A stretch of 41,897 bases of DNA, taken from positions 1-41,897 of the IMG/VR virus record IMGVR_UViG_3300020469_000091; one strand, written 5' to 3'. Positions 1 through 8,217 of this stretch are shown piece by piece. Source of the stretch: a virus. The translations under genes and the position numbers were made by a program. The notes under the pieces are model-generated. The model did no database searches and was not told the DNA's origin. It saw only the letters and a program-made list of their open reading frames with translations. The first letter of the stretch is position 1, and each line of letters begins with the position of its first letter.

Positions 1-1
1 T

Positions 2-586
2 GCTGAGGGTTACTGCGATTCTTGGTACGACCAGAGTGGCAATAGTAACGACGCTACGCAGAGCACTCCGGGAAGTCAGCCTCAGATTCATGGTGGCACG
101 GTCAATACGGACTTAAATACTGTAAACGGCAAACCCAACTTAGTCTGGACAAATGACTCTCTCACCTTTGCGAGTAGTTTGGTTAGTAATCCTATGGCGG
201 TCTTTCATGTTAAAGACGTACCGAGCAATCAATACTTTTTGCGGGATAGCATTACGAGCTATGTTTGGGCATACCTGTATAGCAGTCAAATTAGAACGAG
301 GTTAGGAAACATGCTTAACATCGACTCGGGCAAAACCTTTTCTAATGTTCAAAGCCTTTTGACGTTCATTAAAAAGGGAGTGGTGGGCGTAAGCAGTATC
401 CACTATAAAGACGGTGTAAATCAGTATACCGCTGGATATGAAGGCCTTGACGCACAAACAGGAACTTTGACTTCGTTGGGTGCTTACTCTGGAAACGCGC
501 AAGAGTTTGTATTTTATGACATTGACAAAACAAGCAACCGCACCGACATAGAAAACAACATGAACTCGCATTTTCAGATTTACTAA
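2..586 (+). CDS. Tail/receptor-binding protein, C-terminal part (cut by left edge)
   Basis: The reading frame is open from base 2 to the TAA at 584-586 with no upstream stop, so this is the last 194 residues of a longer protein. It carries the sequence WYDQSGNSNDATQSTPGSQPQ near its start and ends in a pattern (FVFYDIDKTSNRTDIENNMN) typical of concanavalin A/LamG-like lectin domains found at the tips of Bacteroidota phage tail proteins and in arabinofuranosidase-type modules. The same module, with divergent sequence, ends the 1801-residue tail protein at 14447-19852. By analogy it probably binds a cell-surface glycan. It lies directly upstream of the lysis genes, a common place for late tail genes. 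It is more AT-rich than the genes around it, which fits an exchanged receptor-binding domain. A first ATG at 188 or the GTG-like site at 179 would truncate the conserved motif and is unlikely to be the true start. Confidence 0.75.
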   Translation, partial: AEGYCDSWYDQSGNSNDATQSTPGSQPQIHGGTVNTDLNTVNGKPNLVWTNDSLTFASSLVSNPMAVFHVKDVPSNQYFLRDSITSYVWAYLYSSQIRTRLGNMLNIDSGKTFSNVQSLLTFIKKGVVGVSSIHYKDGVNQYTAGYEGLDAQTGTLTSLGAYSGNAQEFVFYDIDKTSNRTDIENNMNSHFQIY

Positions 587-589
587 TCC

Positions 590-1000
590 ATGAGCACAGT
601 ATACATCCCTATCGAGCCGGAATTGAGCTTGACCAGCGCCGAGCGGGCGGAAGCTATAGACGCACAAATTTGGTGCTTGCGCCGTCCCCTTTCTCTCCAG
701 TCACCTAACGACGTTACGAAGTATTACTTCCCTCGTATCACGCATCCAGATACAAACAAGGTTGCTATCGTAGGCGATACGGCGGAGGAGATTTACATGA
801 ACCCAGCCTTGGTTTTGGACGAGCTTGTTGCGCTTCTTCCCGGCGTGCCCGCTGCCGAGATGGATTCTTTGATTGCTTTGGTGGAGTCCAACAAGGGCGG
901 CACCGTTCCTTTCGAGCAGCTTATCCCATCCACTTGCGTACAGCTTACCGAAGAGGAGGCTAAGGAGCTGGGCTGGTTGCCAGAGGAGCCAGAGGAATAA
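590..1000 (+). CDS. Hypothetical protein, 136 aa, acidic
   Basis: I do not recognise this family. The protein begins MSTVYIPIEPELSLTSAERA, has no membrane segment or cysteine motif, and ends in an acidic helix (TEEEAKELGWLPEEPEE). The start ATG lies three bases after the stop of the tail protein, and its stop overlaps the ATG of a possible tiny gene at 1000 (TAATG), so it is translated as part of the same late operon. Position between a receptor-binding protein and the lysis cassette would fit a tail-fibre assembly chaperone or a small structural protein, but nothing in the sequence shows this. Confidence 0.7.
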   Translation: MSTVYIPIEPELSLTSAERAEAIDAQIWCLRRPLSLQSPNDVTKYYFPRITHPDTNKVAIVGDTAEEIYMNPALVLDELVALLPGVPAAEMDSLIALVESNKGGTVPFEQLIPSTCVQLTEEEAKELGWLPEEPEE

Positions 1001-1179
1001 TGTCGCTTAGGTATATTTACCATAGCAAAAGACACCAGCAATATTGGATTTACTGGGACGAACCTGAGTGGCAGGATAAAGCATCATGGACAGCACCATT
1101 ACCCTATTCGAAATCCTCACTCTCGCGGGGGCCCTCGTTGGGGTATACTTCAAGCTCCAAACCGAAATCGGAAAGCTGA
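1000..1179 (+). CDS. Possible small overlapping gene, 59 aa
   Basis: An ATG at 1000 shares bases with the upstream stop (TAATG) and opens a 59-codon frame to the TGA at 1177-1179. The first half is rich in aromatic and basic residues (MSLRYIYHSKRHQQYWIYWD). The second half overlaps the next gene (1086-1295) in another frame and is Ser/Pro-rich, as expected of unselected sequence. Without it, 85 bases between 1000 and 1086 would be empty, which is unusual here. It may be a real short gene or a re-initiation leader for the membrane protein downstream. Support is the overlap geometry only. Confidence 0.3.
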   Translation: MSLRYIYHSKRHQQYWIYWDEPEWQDKASWTAPLPYSKSSLSRGPSLGYTSSSKPKSES

Positions 1180-1295
1180 AGGCCCGCATCGCGATGCTAG
1201 AGAAACAGGAGTTGCAGGTCATGAGTATGCTGGAGAAGCTTGTTGTTTCCGTCGATGAGCTCAAGCTTTTGCTGGCACAGAAAGGCATCAAGTGA
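1086..1295 (+). CDS. Small membrane protein, holin candidate (69 aa)
   Basis: Residues about 5-23 (ITLFEILTLAGALVGVYFKL) form one hydrophobic segment. The rest is a charged coiled coil (KLKARIAMLEKQELQVMSMLEKL) rich in heptad Leu/Met. One N-terminal membrane helix followed by a coiled coil is seen in small phage proteins placed next to endolysins and often annotated as holins or spanin-like accessory proteins. The stop overlaps the GTG start of the M15 endolysin by four bases (GTGA), which implies coupled translation and supports a lysis role. A single-helix pinholin-like function, or an anchor for another lysis protein, are both possible. Confidence 0.55.
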   Translation: MDSTITLFEILTLAGALVGVYFKLQTEIGKLKARIAMLEKQELQVMSMLEKLVVSVDELKLLLAQKGIK

Positions 1296-1645
1296 AGTAT
1301 TTCAAATACGAAGAGTTCGATAGCCCGGACCAGCCGGGTTCTGGCCACGAGATGCAAGACATCTTTTTGGAAAAGCTCGATTTGGCTCGCGAGCTCAGCG
1401 GGGTGCCCTATGTCATCAACTCGGGTTTTCGTACGGCAGAGCACAACTCCGAGGTGGGCGGGGTACTTAACTCTTCCCATCTTACGGGTTGGGCTGCCGA
1501 CATCAGGACGGACAGTTCCAACCGTAGGTTCCTTGTTATCAAGGGTTTAATCGAGGCGGGATTCAATCGCATCGGCATTGGCCAAAGCTTTGTTCACGTG
1601 GACTGCGACCCAAGCAAATCTGGCAACGTAGCGTGGTTGTATTGA
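1292..1645 (+). CDS. Endolysin, peptidase M15 family (D-Ala-D-Ala carboxypeptidase type)
   Basis: This 117-residue protein matches the Peptidase_M15_3 pattern. Zinc-binding residues are visible in SSHLTGWAADI (His63, Asp70) and FVHVD (His102), with NSGFRTAEHN upstream as the usual substrate-binding loop. Enzymes of this family cut peptide cross-links in peptidoglycan, acting on the wall from the cytoplasmic side after membrane disruption at the end of infection. Length is normal for a single catalytic domain with no separate wall-binding domain. The start is GTG at 1292, overlapping the stop of the holin candidate; no ATG fits the conserved N-terminus (MKYFKYEEFDSPD). There is no signal peptide, so export would depend on a holin. 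Confidence 0.9.
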   Translation: MKYFKYEEFDSPDQPGSGHEMQDIFLEKLDLARELSGVPYVINSGFRTAEHNSEVGGVLNSSHLTGWAADIRTDSSNRRFLVIKGLIEAGFNRIGIGQSFVHVDCDPSKSGNVAWLY

Positions 1646-1663
1646 ATTCCGTACCTTGGTTCT

Positions 1664-1822
1664 ATGATTGACTTCATTATTGATTTCTGGGCTGAGCTTT
1701 TGCTCGCCACTCTGGCTTTCGCGAAAGTTGTTGTTAACCTGACTCCTACGCAGCAGGACAACCTTGTCTTTTCGTACATCGATATGCTCATCACCTCAAT
1801 TACTGGCGACCGCCGGAAGTGA
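1664..1822 (+). CDS. Small hydrophobic protein, 52 aa
   Basis: An ATG at 1664 opens a 52-codon frame ending at the TGA 1820-1822, one base before the ATG of the fibre-like gene at 1823. The N-terminal half (MIDFIIDFWAELLLATLAFA, then KVVVNL) is a hydrophobic helix; the C-terminus is basic (TGDRRK). It fills what would otherwise be a 177-base gap in a gene-dense operon. Its place directly after the endolysin suggests a second lysis membrane protein, for example a holin or antiholin. No family was recognised with certainty. Confidence 0.6.
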   Translation: MIDFIIDFWAELLLATLAFAKVVVNLTPTQQDNLVFSYIDMLITSITGDRRK

Positions 1823-2539
1823 ATGGCTAAGATTAGTACCTATACCGTCGTTACCCCTACGGCTACAGACAAAGTCATTGGTACTGATGACGTAGGGGGT
1901 ACAAACGCGACACAAAACTTTACGGTAGGCAGTATTGCAGGGCTTGCTGACTTGCAGTCTGTACTTACTGCGGGCGATTCTGCTACAGAAAATATTAATT
2001 TGACCGGTAACCTATCTGTTACCGGTACTGTAGCAGATAGCTCTGGCGATGTTGGCACCAACGGTCAGTTGCTAACGTCTACAGCTACCGGCACCAATTG
2101 GTCAAACACTGTTTCAGACCTTACGGTTAGTGGGACTCTTGCGGCAAATAATGTTAGTCAGTTGGCTACGGCAAGCGTTACGTTCGTAAAGATGAACAAC
2201 CTTGGTGCTAGTTCCAGCACCCTTATAGTTGCTCCCGGAGCAGGCAACTACATTCAAGTGGTGTCGGCTACGTTTAAGCTTGACTTCAACACTACGGCAT
2301 ATAGCTTCAGCACCGACTTGACGTTGGGTACGACTACGGCTGACCAGTTTACTCTTCCCTTTGGCGCAGTAAACTCTTCTTCCGATGCTGCGGCAGCATT
2401 CCTTCCTGCTACTGGCGCTACCGCAGGCGTGTTGGGTGCAAATCAAGCTTTGATTTTAGGCACGGCAAGCAATCCTAGTCCAACAACAGGAGATTCTCCT
2501 GTGACTATTGAGATACTCTACCGTATTATTACGGTGTGA
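1823..2539 (+). CDS. Virion fibre-like structural protein, 238 aa
   Basis: The N-terminus (MAKISTYTVVTPTATDKVIG) and the internal motif DVGTNGQLLTSTATGTNW (about residues 75-92) are of a kind widespread in marine-phage fibre and decoration proteins. The protein is rich in Ser, Thr, Gly and Ala with short beta-prone repeats (NLSVTGTV, DLTVSGTL), as in trimeric fibres. The last 110 residues look like a compact beta domain ending in PVTIEILYRIITV. It may be a head or tail fibre; the sequence does not decide which. The stop overlaps the GTG start of the next gene by four bases (GTGA). Confidence 0.6.
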   Translation: MAKISTYTVVTPTATDKVIGTDDVGGTNATQNFTVGSIAGLADLQSVLTAGDSATENINLTGNLSVTGTVADSSGDVGTNGQLLTSTATGTNWSNTVSDLTVSGTLAANNVSQLATASVTFVKMNNLGASSSTLIVAPGAGNYIQVVSATFKLDFNTTAYSFSTDLTLGTTTADQFTLPFGAVNSSSDAAAAFLPATGATAGVLGANQALILGTASNPSPTTGDSPVTIEILYRIITV

Positions 2540-2754
2540 GAGACATCCGCAAGATTTGTGTGGGTCCGAATTACAAGGACTCGATGTGTTACGTGGTGGG
2601 ACAAGCCGTTCTTGGCGGGTCTCACCATGTGCATTTAATTAAATACAGCGAAGGCAGCTTTCTCATATACATTGAGCAAGAGGATACCGTAATACTCTGG
2701 AAAGAGTTTACGGCGCCCATGCCAATTTCAATAGAATACAACATCAACTTTTGA
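2536..2754 (+). CDS. Hypothetical protein, 72 aa
   Basis: The gene starts with GTG at 2536 overlapping the upstream stop, and ends at TGA 2752-2754 overlapping a TTG start. The protein (MRDIRKICVGPNYKDSMCYV) is beta-rich with a His-His pair and no known motif. Both edges show four-base overlaps (GTGA, TTGA), so it is a genuine coupled gene. Similar short proteins sit next to terminase genes in Bacteroidota phages, but I cannot assign a function. Confidence 0.65.
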   Translation: MRDIRKICVGPNYKDSMCYVVGQAVLGGSHHVHLIKYSEGSFLIYIEQEDTVILWKEFTAPMPISIEYNINF

Positions 2755-3302
2755 GGGCAGTAGAGCAATTCATCGTAAAGGGAGAGAGATACGCCAACAC
2801 CAAAGGAGACCTTATCGTAAGTAGCAACGAAGAGGACCATCGGTTTTCGAACCGAGAGGGTGAGGTGGTAGCGCTCCCAGTGGGGTATACGGGCCCAATA
2901 CAAGTTGGCGATACGCTACTTGTACACCACAACGTATTCAAGCATTACAACGACATGAAGGGTCGCCGACAAAGCGGTCGCAGCTTTCTTCGTGACGACC
3001 TGTTCTTAGTAGACTTCGACCAGTTCTATATGTGGCGTCGGGATGGCGATTGGAACTCTCACGACAGGTTTTGTTTTGTTAGCCCTATACCTCCTCAGGA
3101 GTCTACCATATTCAAGCCTTTGACAGAAGAGCCTTTGATGGGGATAATGAGTTACCCAAATGATTATCTTATGGCCCAAGGAATTAAGTCTGGTGACACG
3201 GTAACCTTCAAGCCCGATAGCGAGTACGAGTTCAATGTAGGGGGTAAGAAGATGTACCGAATGTTTGACCACCAAATCACATGCAAGATTCAAGGAAGCT
3301 AA
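2751..3302 (+). CDS. GroES-like (co-chaperonin fold) protein, candidate
   Basis: Two stretches of this 183-residue protein resemble the core of GroES/Cpn10. The first is GEVVALPVGYTGPIQVGDTL (about residues 37-56), followed by a charged loop and FLVDFDQFYMW. The second is QGIKSGDTVTF plus EYEFNVGGKKMYRMF (about residues 142-170). The pattern G-E-V-x-A, then V-G-D-x-hydrophobic, is the GroES signature region. Phage co-chaperonins such as T4 gp31 help the host GroEL fold the capsid protein, and this gene sits just ahead of the packaging/head genes. The start is TTG at 2751, overlapping the previous stop; internal ATG codons would remove the N-terminal strand. A structural virion protein with a similar fold is an alternative. 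Confidence 0.5.
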   Translation: MRAVEQFIVKGERYANTKGDLIVSSNEEDHRFSNREGEVVALPVGYTGPIQVGDTLLVHHNVFKHYNDMKGRRQSGRSFLRDDLFLVDFDQFYMWRRDGDWNSHDRFCFVSPIPPQESTIFKPLTEEPLMGIMSYPNDYLMAQGIKSGDTVTFKPDSEYEFNVGGKKMYRMFDHQITCKIQGS

Positions 3303-3556
3303 AGGAACGCATCATCGCCGCAGGTAGGATAGCCGTAGAGCAACTCATTAAGGTTGCTCAGGAGGACATCCTCAAGCCGGGCGAAGATGACGACTTGGCT
3401 GCCGATAGGCTCAAGAACGCCGCTGCTACTAAGAAGCTGGCTATTATGGACGCCTTTGAAATTCTTAATCGCATAGACTCCGAAGAGGAGGAGTTGGAGT
3501 TGGGGTCCACCAAGACGGAAACGAAGGTGGGTTTTGCAGAACGACGCTCCAGATAA
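3281..3556 (+). CDS. Small terminase subunit candidate, 91 aa
   Basis: A short, highly charged helical protein (RKLKERIIAAGRIAVEQLI; DRLKNAAATKKLAIMDAFEI) directly upstream of TerL, which it overlaps by 23 bases. Small terminase subunits recognise phage DNA and are usually short, helical and encoded just before the large subunit. I see no clear helix-turn-helix. The assignment rests on position and helical character. The ATG at 3281 overlaps the end of the GroES-like gene by 22 bases. Confidence 0.5.
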   Translation: MQDSRKLKERIIAAGRIAVEQLIKVAQEDILKPGEDDDLAADRLKNAAATKKLAIMDAFEILNRIDSEEEELELGSTKTETKVGFAERRSR

Positions 3557-5762
3557 ACTGTACTCCATCCGTTATGACCATGTGTCTAAGGGGGTAGTAT
3601 CCAATAAGAACCGCGCTAAGACGTGGCAATACGGGTACAGCGAGAAATACGACATGGTCGTAATCTCTAAGACCGGACAGATTGGTGACATAATAGACAT
3701 CAACGGTCTTGTCATCGCCCTTCCTCTGGCTCCAAAAAAACTTAGCGAAGGCAACAAGTGGGTTCGTGAGCCGCTACCCAAAGCTCTGTCTAAAATCTCC
3801 AGCATCTTCCAGTGGAACGACATGCACAAGCTTTTCAAGGCAGAGTGGGTGGACTATATCGAAGAGGAATTTGACCGTCGCGAGCAAGGCTATTGGTTTT
3901 ATAATGACGGCACCCCGACGTATATCACTGGTGCTCACTACATGTACTTGCAGTGGACTAGCATCGACGTCGGGTATCCTGACTTTCGTGAGGCCAACAG
4001 GATATTTTTTATCTTCTGGGAGGCGTGCAAGGCAGACCCACGCAGCTTTGGTATGACGTACCTAAAGATTCGTCGCTCCGGGTTTTCGTTTATGGGGTCT
4101 TCCGAGTGCGTCAACACAGGAACACTAGCCAAGGATTCACGAGTTGGGATACTTTCAAAGACAGGTGGCGACGCCAAGAAGATGTTCACCGATAAGGTGG
4201 TACCCATCGCCAACCGCCTTCCATTCTTCTTCAAACCGATACAGGACGGCATGGATAAGCCGAAAACGGAACTGGCGTTTCGTATACCTGCTTCGAAGAT
4301 TACAAAGAAGAATATGTACGATGTGGAGGACGAAGAGATTTTCGGACTGGACACCACCATCGATTGGAAAAACACCGACGACAACTCTTACGACGGAGAA
4401 AAGCTTTTGCTCCTAGTCCATGACGAGAGCGGGAAGTGGGTCAAGCCCAACAACATCCTCAACAATTGGCGTGTTACCAAGACGTGTCTGCGCTTGGGTA
4501 GCCGAATTATCGGCAAGTGCCTTATGGGCTCTACGTCGAACGCCCTCGCCAAGGGAGGCTCAAATTTTAAGAAGCTATACGAGGATTCGGACCCGCGTGT
4601 GCGCAACGCCAACGGACAAACCAGAAGCGGCATGTACTCCCTCTTCATCCCAATGGAGTACAACATGGAGGGCTTCATCGATGAGTTCGGGCACCCCGTA
4701 TTCCGTGCGCAAGAAAAATCTGTGAAGGGTGTCGACGGGGAGATGATTCGTTCTGGCGCTATCGACTACTGGGAGGCGGAGGTCGAGAGCATGAAGAACG
4801 ACCCCGATGCGCTCAATGAGTTTTACCGTCAATTTCCTCGTACTGAGTCCCATGCTTTCCGGGATGAGAGTAAGCAGAGTTTATTTAATCTGACCAAGAT
4901 TTACCAGCAGATTGATTACGCAGACAGCCTTGTCAAAGAGCACTACCTCACGCGGGGTTCTTTCCAGTGGGAGAACGGCATTCGCGACAGCAAAGTTATT
5001 TTTAGCCCGGACAAACGCGGTCGCTTTAACGTGTCTTGGACACCTGCTAAGGGCATGCAAAACCGGTGGCTTGACAAGAGGGGCGTCAAATACCCCGGCA
5101 ATGAGCATATTGGTTCCTTTGGATGTGACTCCTACGACATTAGTGGTACTGTGGGTGGTGGTGGTTCTAACGGTGCTCTTCACGGAATGACCAAGTTCCA
5201 CATGGACGACGCCCCTACTAACGAGTTTTTCTTGGAGTATGTGGCTCGCCCGCAGACGGCAGAGATTTTCTTTGAGGAGGTCCTTATGGCTTGCGTTTTC
5301 TATGGCATGCCCATCCTTATCGAGAACAACAAGCCTCGTCTATTGTACCACTTCAAGAACCGTGGGTATAGAGGGTTCTGTATGAACAGGCCGGACAAAC
5401 ACTTCAATAAGCTCAGCAAAACGGAGCGGGAGCTAGGAGGTATCCCCAACAGTTCTGAAGACGTCAAGCAAGCTCACGCAGCGGCTGTCGAGAGCTATAT
5501 AGAAAAGCACGTGGGAATAGATATGGACGGCACCTTCCGCGATGCGGGGGAGATGGGCACTATGCCTTTCGTTAGGACTTTAGAAGATTGGGCTCGCTTT
5601 GACATCAGCAATCGTACTTCTTTTGACGCTACTATCAGCAGTGGTCTCGCGGTTATGGCAAACCAAAAGCACCTGTATACTCCTCAGGAACAGAAGAGTT
5701 CAATAAGTATTACCTTGCCTAAGTATAACAACCGTGGGTTTCGTAGTGAATTGCTGGACTAA
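3534..5762 (+). CDS. terL: Terminase large subunit (TerL)
   Basis: This 742-residue protein is the packaging motor ATPase and nuclease that pumps DNA into the prohead through the portal. A degenerate Walker A region is LKIRRSGFSFMGSS (about 177-190), Walker B is LLLLVHDES (Asp297, Glu298), and the coupling motif is GSTSN (332-336). The C-terminal RNase H-fold nuclease shows acidic residues in GSFGCDSYD (Asp532), ILIENNK (Glu597) and SSEDVKQAH (Asp643). The start is TTG at 3534, the only start that keeps the N-terminus without cutting into conserved sequence; the next candidate is a GTG at 3582. Gene order TerL-portal-scaffold-capsid downstream confirms the role. The long N-terminal extension before the ATPase is typical of Bacteroidota phages. 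Confidence 0.92.
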   Translation: MQNDAPDKLYSIRYDHVSKGVVSNKNRAKTWQYGYSEKYDMVVISKTGQIGDIIDINGLVIALPLAPKKLSEGNKWVREPLPKALSKISSIFQWNDMHKLFKAEWVDYIEEEFDRREQGYWFYNDGTPTYITGAHYMYLQWTSIDVGYPDFREANRIFFIFWEACKADPRSFGMTYLKIRRSGFSFMGSSECVNTGTLAKDSRVGILSKTGGDAKKMFTDKVVPIANRLPFFFKPIQDGMDKPKTELAFRIPASKITKKNMYDVEDEEIFGLDTTIDWKNTDDNSYDGEKLLLLVHDESGKWVKPNNILNNWRVTKTCLRLGSRIIGKCLMGSTSNALAKGGSNFKKLYEDSDPRVRNANGQTRSGMYSLFIPMEYNMEGFIDEFGHPVFRAQEKSVKGVDGEMIRSGAIDYWEAEVESMKNDPDALNEFYRQFPRTESHAFRDESKQSLFNLTKIYQQIDYADSLVKEHYLTRGSFQWENGIRDSKVIFSPDKRGRFNVSWTPAKGMQNRWLDKRGVKYPGNEHIGSFGCDSYDISGTVGGGGSNGALHGMTKFHMDDAPTNEFFLEYVARPQTAEIFFEEVLMACVFYGMPILIENNKPRLLYHFKNRGYRGFCMNRPDKHFNKLSKTERELGGIPNSSEDVKQAHAAAVESYIEKHVGIDMDGTFRDAGEMGTMPFVRTLEDWARFDISNRTSFDATISSGLAVMANQKHLYTPQEQKSSISITLPKYNNRGFRSELLD

Positions 5763-8198
5763 ATGAAGGACGTCAAGGTGAACATCTCTACTGCTGGTTT
5801 CCCCAGTCAGTTTGTTTCTGACGCGGAAAAAGCCAGCGACGAGTACGGCTTGATGGTCGGGCAAGCCATTCAATACGAGTGGTTTAAGAAGGATGGAAAC
5901 CAGTGTCGGTTCTACAACCAATGGCGCGACTTCAACCGTCTGCGCCTGTATGCCCGTGGCGAGCAGAGCGTCTCCAAGTACAAGAACGAGCTTGCCGTCG
6001 ACGGCGACCTTTCGTATTTGAATTTGGATTGGACTCCGGTGCCCATCTTGCCCAAGTTCATTGACATCGTAGTCAACGGTTTGTCGGAGCGCATCTTCAA
6101 GGTCAAGGCTTACGCGCAAGACGCTTTGTCTCAGGCCAAGCGCAGCAAGTATCAGGATATGATTGAGGGGCAGATGGTAGCCAAGCCTGTCTTGGACATC
6201 ATCCAGCAAAAGACTGGCGTCGACCCGTTCACTATGAACCCTGACGACCTGCCTAGCACCGACGAGGAGTTGCAGGTATATATGCAGCTCAACTACAAGC
6301 CTGCTATTGAGATTGCTGAGGAGGAAGCCATCAATACTATCCTCGAAGAAAACCACTACTCGGACTTGCGGAAGCGCATGGACTACGACCTCGCCGTTTT
6401 GGGCGTCAGTGTCGCCAAGCACGAGTTTTTGCCGGGTGCGGGTGTAGAGCTTTCGTATGTGGACCCTGCCAACGTGGTGTATAGCTACACCGAGGACCCA
6501 TACTTCAAGGACTGCTTCTACTGGGGTGAGGTTAAGACCCTCCCTATCACGGAGCTAATGAAAATCGACCCCAGCCTCACCAACGAGGACTTGGAGGAGA
6601 TTAGCAAATACAGTCAGAGTTGGTACGACTACTATAACGTGGCTCAGTTCTACGAGAACGATATGTTCTATCGTGACGTAGCTACGTTGATGTACTTCAA
6701 CTACAAGACGACCAAGAAGATTGTATACAAGCGTAAGAAGCTTGACGGCGACGGTGCCCGGATGATTGAAAAGGACGACCAGTTCAATCCGCCGGAGGAG
6801 ATGATGGAGGAGGGCAACTTCGAAAAGGTTGAGAAGACCATCGACGTCTGGTACGAGGGCATCATGGTTATGGGCACGAACATCTTGCTCAAGTGGGAGG
6901 TGGCAGAGAACATGGTTCGCCCTAAGTCTGCCAGCCAGCATGCGCTCCCCAACTATGTGGCTACAGCACCACGTATGTACAAGGGTGTCATCGAGTCTCT
7001 CACTCGGCGCATGATTCCTTTCGCCGACCTCATTCAAATCACGCACCTCAAGCTTCAGCAGGTTATCTCTCGCACTGTTCCTGACGGCGTTTACATCGAC
7101 GCTGACGGCCTCAACGAGGTCGACCTAGGGACGGGCAACGCATACAACCCGGAAGACGCTCTACGGCTCTATTTCCAAACGGGTAGCGTTATCGGAAGGT
7201 CATACACTCAGGACGGGGATTACAATCAGGGCAAGGTTCCTATCCAAGAGCTCAACAGCAACAGTGGTGCTGCCAAGACGCAGATGTTGATTGGCAATAT
7301 GAATCACTATCTGCAAATGATTCGTGACGTTACGGGCCTCAACGAGGCTCGCGACGGGAGCACTCCCGACCCTCGTGGCTTGGTGGGCTTGCAGAAGTTG
7401 GCTGCGGCGAACAGCAACACGGCTACGCGACACATTCTTGACGGCAGCCTATATATGTTCCGTACTCTGGCTGAGGCTTTGACATACCGGGTTAGCGACA
7501 TCCTTGAGTACGCAGACTTTAAGGACGAGTTTGTAAATCAGATTGGTAAGTACAACGTCAGTATCCTAAAGGAGATTAACGAGTTGTATATCTACGACTT
7601 CGGCATCTTCATTGAGATTAGTCCTGACGAGGAGCAGCGTGCGCAGCTCGAGGCCAATATCCAAATGGCTTTGAGCAAGGGTGGTATAGACCTTGAGGAC
7701 GCCATCGATATCCGTGAGATTAAGAACCTGAAGCTGGCCAACCAGCTCTTGAAGATTAAGCGTATTGCTAAGCAAGAGGAGGAGCGGCAGTTCCAACTTC
7801 AGCAGCAGCAGATGCAGGCCCAGAACAACATGCAGTCTCAGCAGATGGCTGCGCAGACGGCCATGCAAAAGATTCAAGCTGAGGGCCAGAGCAAGATGCA
7901 GGTGAAGCAGGCGGAGATTGCATTTGAGATTGAGAAGATGCAGGCCGAGGCACAGCTCAAGGCACAGCTTATGGAGCGGGAGTTCCAGTACCAGATGCAA
8001 ATCGCGGGCGTACAAGAGCAGGGGCTACAGTCTCGCGAGGACCGTCGCGAAGACGCTAAAGCCAGCCGCATCAGTCAACAGAACACGGAGCAGAGCAAGC
8101 TTATCGACCAGCGTAAGAACAACTTGCCTCCCATTGATTTCGAGTCGAATGAAGATAGCTTGGACGGCTTCGACTTGGCAGAATTTAGTCCGAGATAA
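5763..8198 (+). CDS. Portal protein
   Basis: An 811-residue protein starting one base after the TerL stop. Position and length fit the dodecameric portal through which DNA is packaged and ejected. Conserved-looking blocks include GLSERIFKV (about residue 107), the helical GLNEARDGSTPDPRGLVG (about 525-542) and KLAAANSNTATRHIL, which closely recall crAss-like portal proteins. The last third has a long Gln/Met-rich coiled coil (FQLQQQQMQAQNNMQSQQMA, about 680-760), probably forming the portal barrel that reaches into the capsid. The protein ends in an acidic, disordered tail. Confidence 0.88.
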   Translation: MKDVKVNISTAGFPSQFVSDAEKASDEYGLMVGQAIQYEWFKKDGNQCRFYNQWRDFNRLRLYARGEQSVSKYKNELAVDGDLSYLNLDWTPVPILPKFIDIVVNGLSERIFKVKAYAQDALSQAKRSKYQDMIEGQMVAKPVLDIIQQKTGVDPFTMNPDDLPSTDEELQVYMQLNYKPAIEIAEEEAINTILEENHYSDLRKRMDYDLAVLGVSVAKHEFLPGAGVELSYVDPANVVYSYTEDPYFKDCFYWGEVKTLPITELMKIDPSLTNEDLEEISKYSQSWYDYYNVAQFYENDMFYRDVATLMYFNYKTTKKIVYKRKKLDGDGARMIEKDDQFNPPEEMMEEGNFEKVEKTIDVWYEGIMVMGTNILLKWEVAENMVRPKSASQHALPNYVATAPRMYKGVIESLTRRMIPFADLIQITHLKLQQVISRTVPDGVYIDADGLNEVDLGTGNAYNPEDALRLYFQTGSVIGRSYTQDGDYNQGKVPIQELNSNSGAAKTQMLIGNMNHYLQMIRDVTGLNEARDGSTPDPRGLVGLQKLAAANSNTATRHILDGSLYMFRTLAEALTYRVSDILEYADFKDEFVNQIGKYNVSILKEINELYIYDFGIFIEISPDEEQRAQLEANIQMALSKGGIDLEDAIDIREIKNLKLANQLLKIKRIAKQEEERQFQLQQQQMQAQNNMQSQQMAAQTAMQKIQAEGQSKMQVKQAEIAFEIEKMQAEAQLKAQLMEREFQYQMQIAGVQEQGLQSREDRREDAKASRISQQNTEQSKLIDQRKNNLPPIDFESNEDSLDGFDLAEFSPR

Positions 8199-8217
8199 AT
8201 AATATAATTTTACAGCA
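8199..8217 (+). promoter_or_regulatory. A/T-rich leader before the scaffold-like gene
   Basis: The 19 bases before the ATG at 8218 (ATAATATAATTTTACAGCA) are almost pure A/T in a GC-richer region. No Shine-Dalgarno is present. A/T-rich leaders replace Shine-Dalgarno sequences in highly translated Bacteroidota genes. The TATAAT inside could also be part of a promoter, but no -35 or -33 element sits at proper spacing. Confidence 0.4.

Noticed and set aside
8175-8212. Sigma-type promoter before the scaffold gene
   Set aside because: TTGGCA and TATAAT are 22 bases apart, and TTG to TAATTTTA is 27 apart; neither spacing fits bacterial or Bacteroidota promoters.
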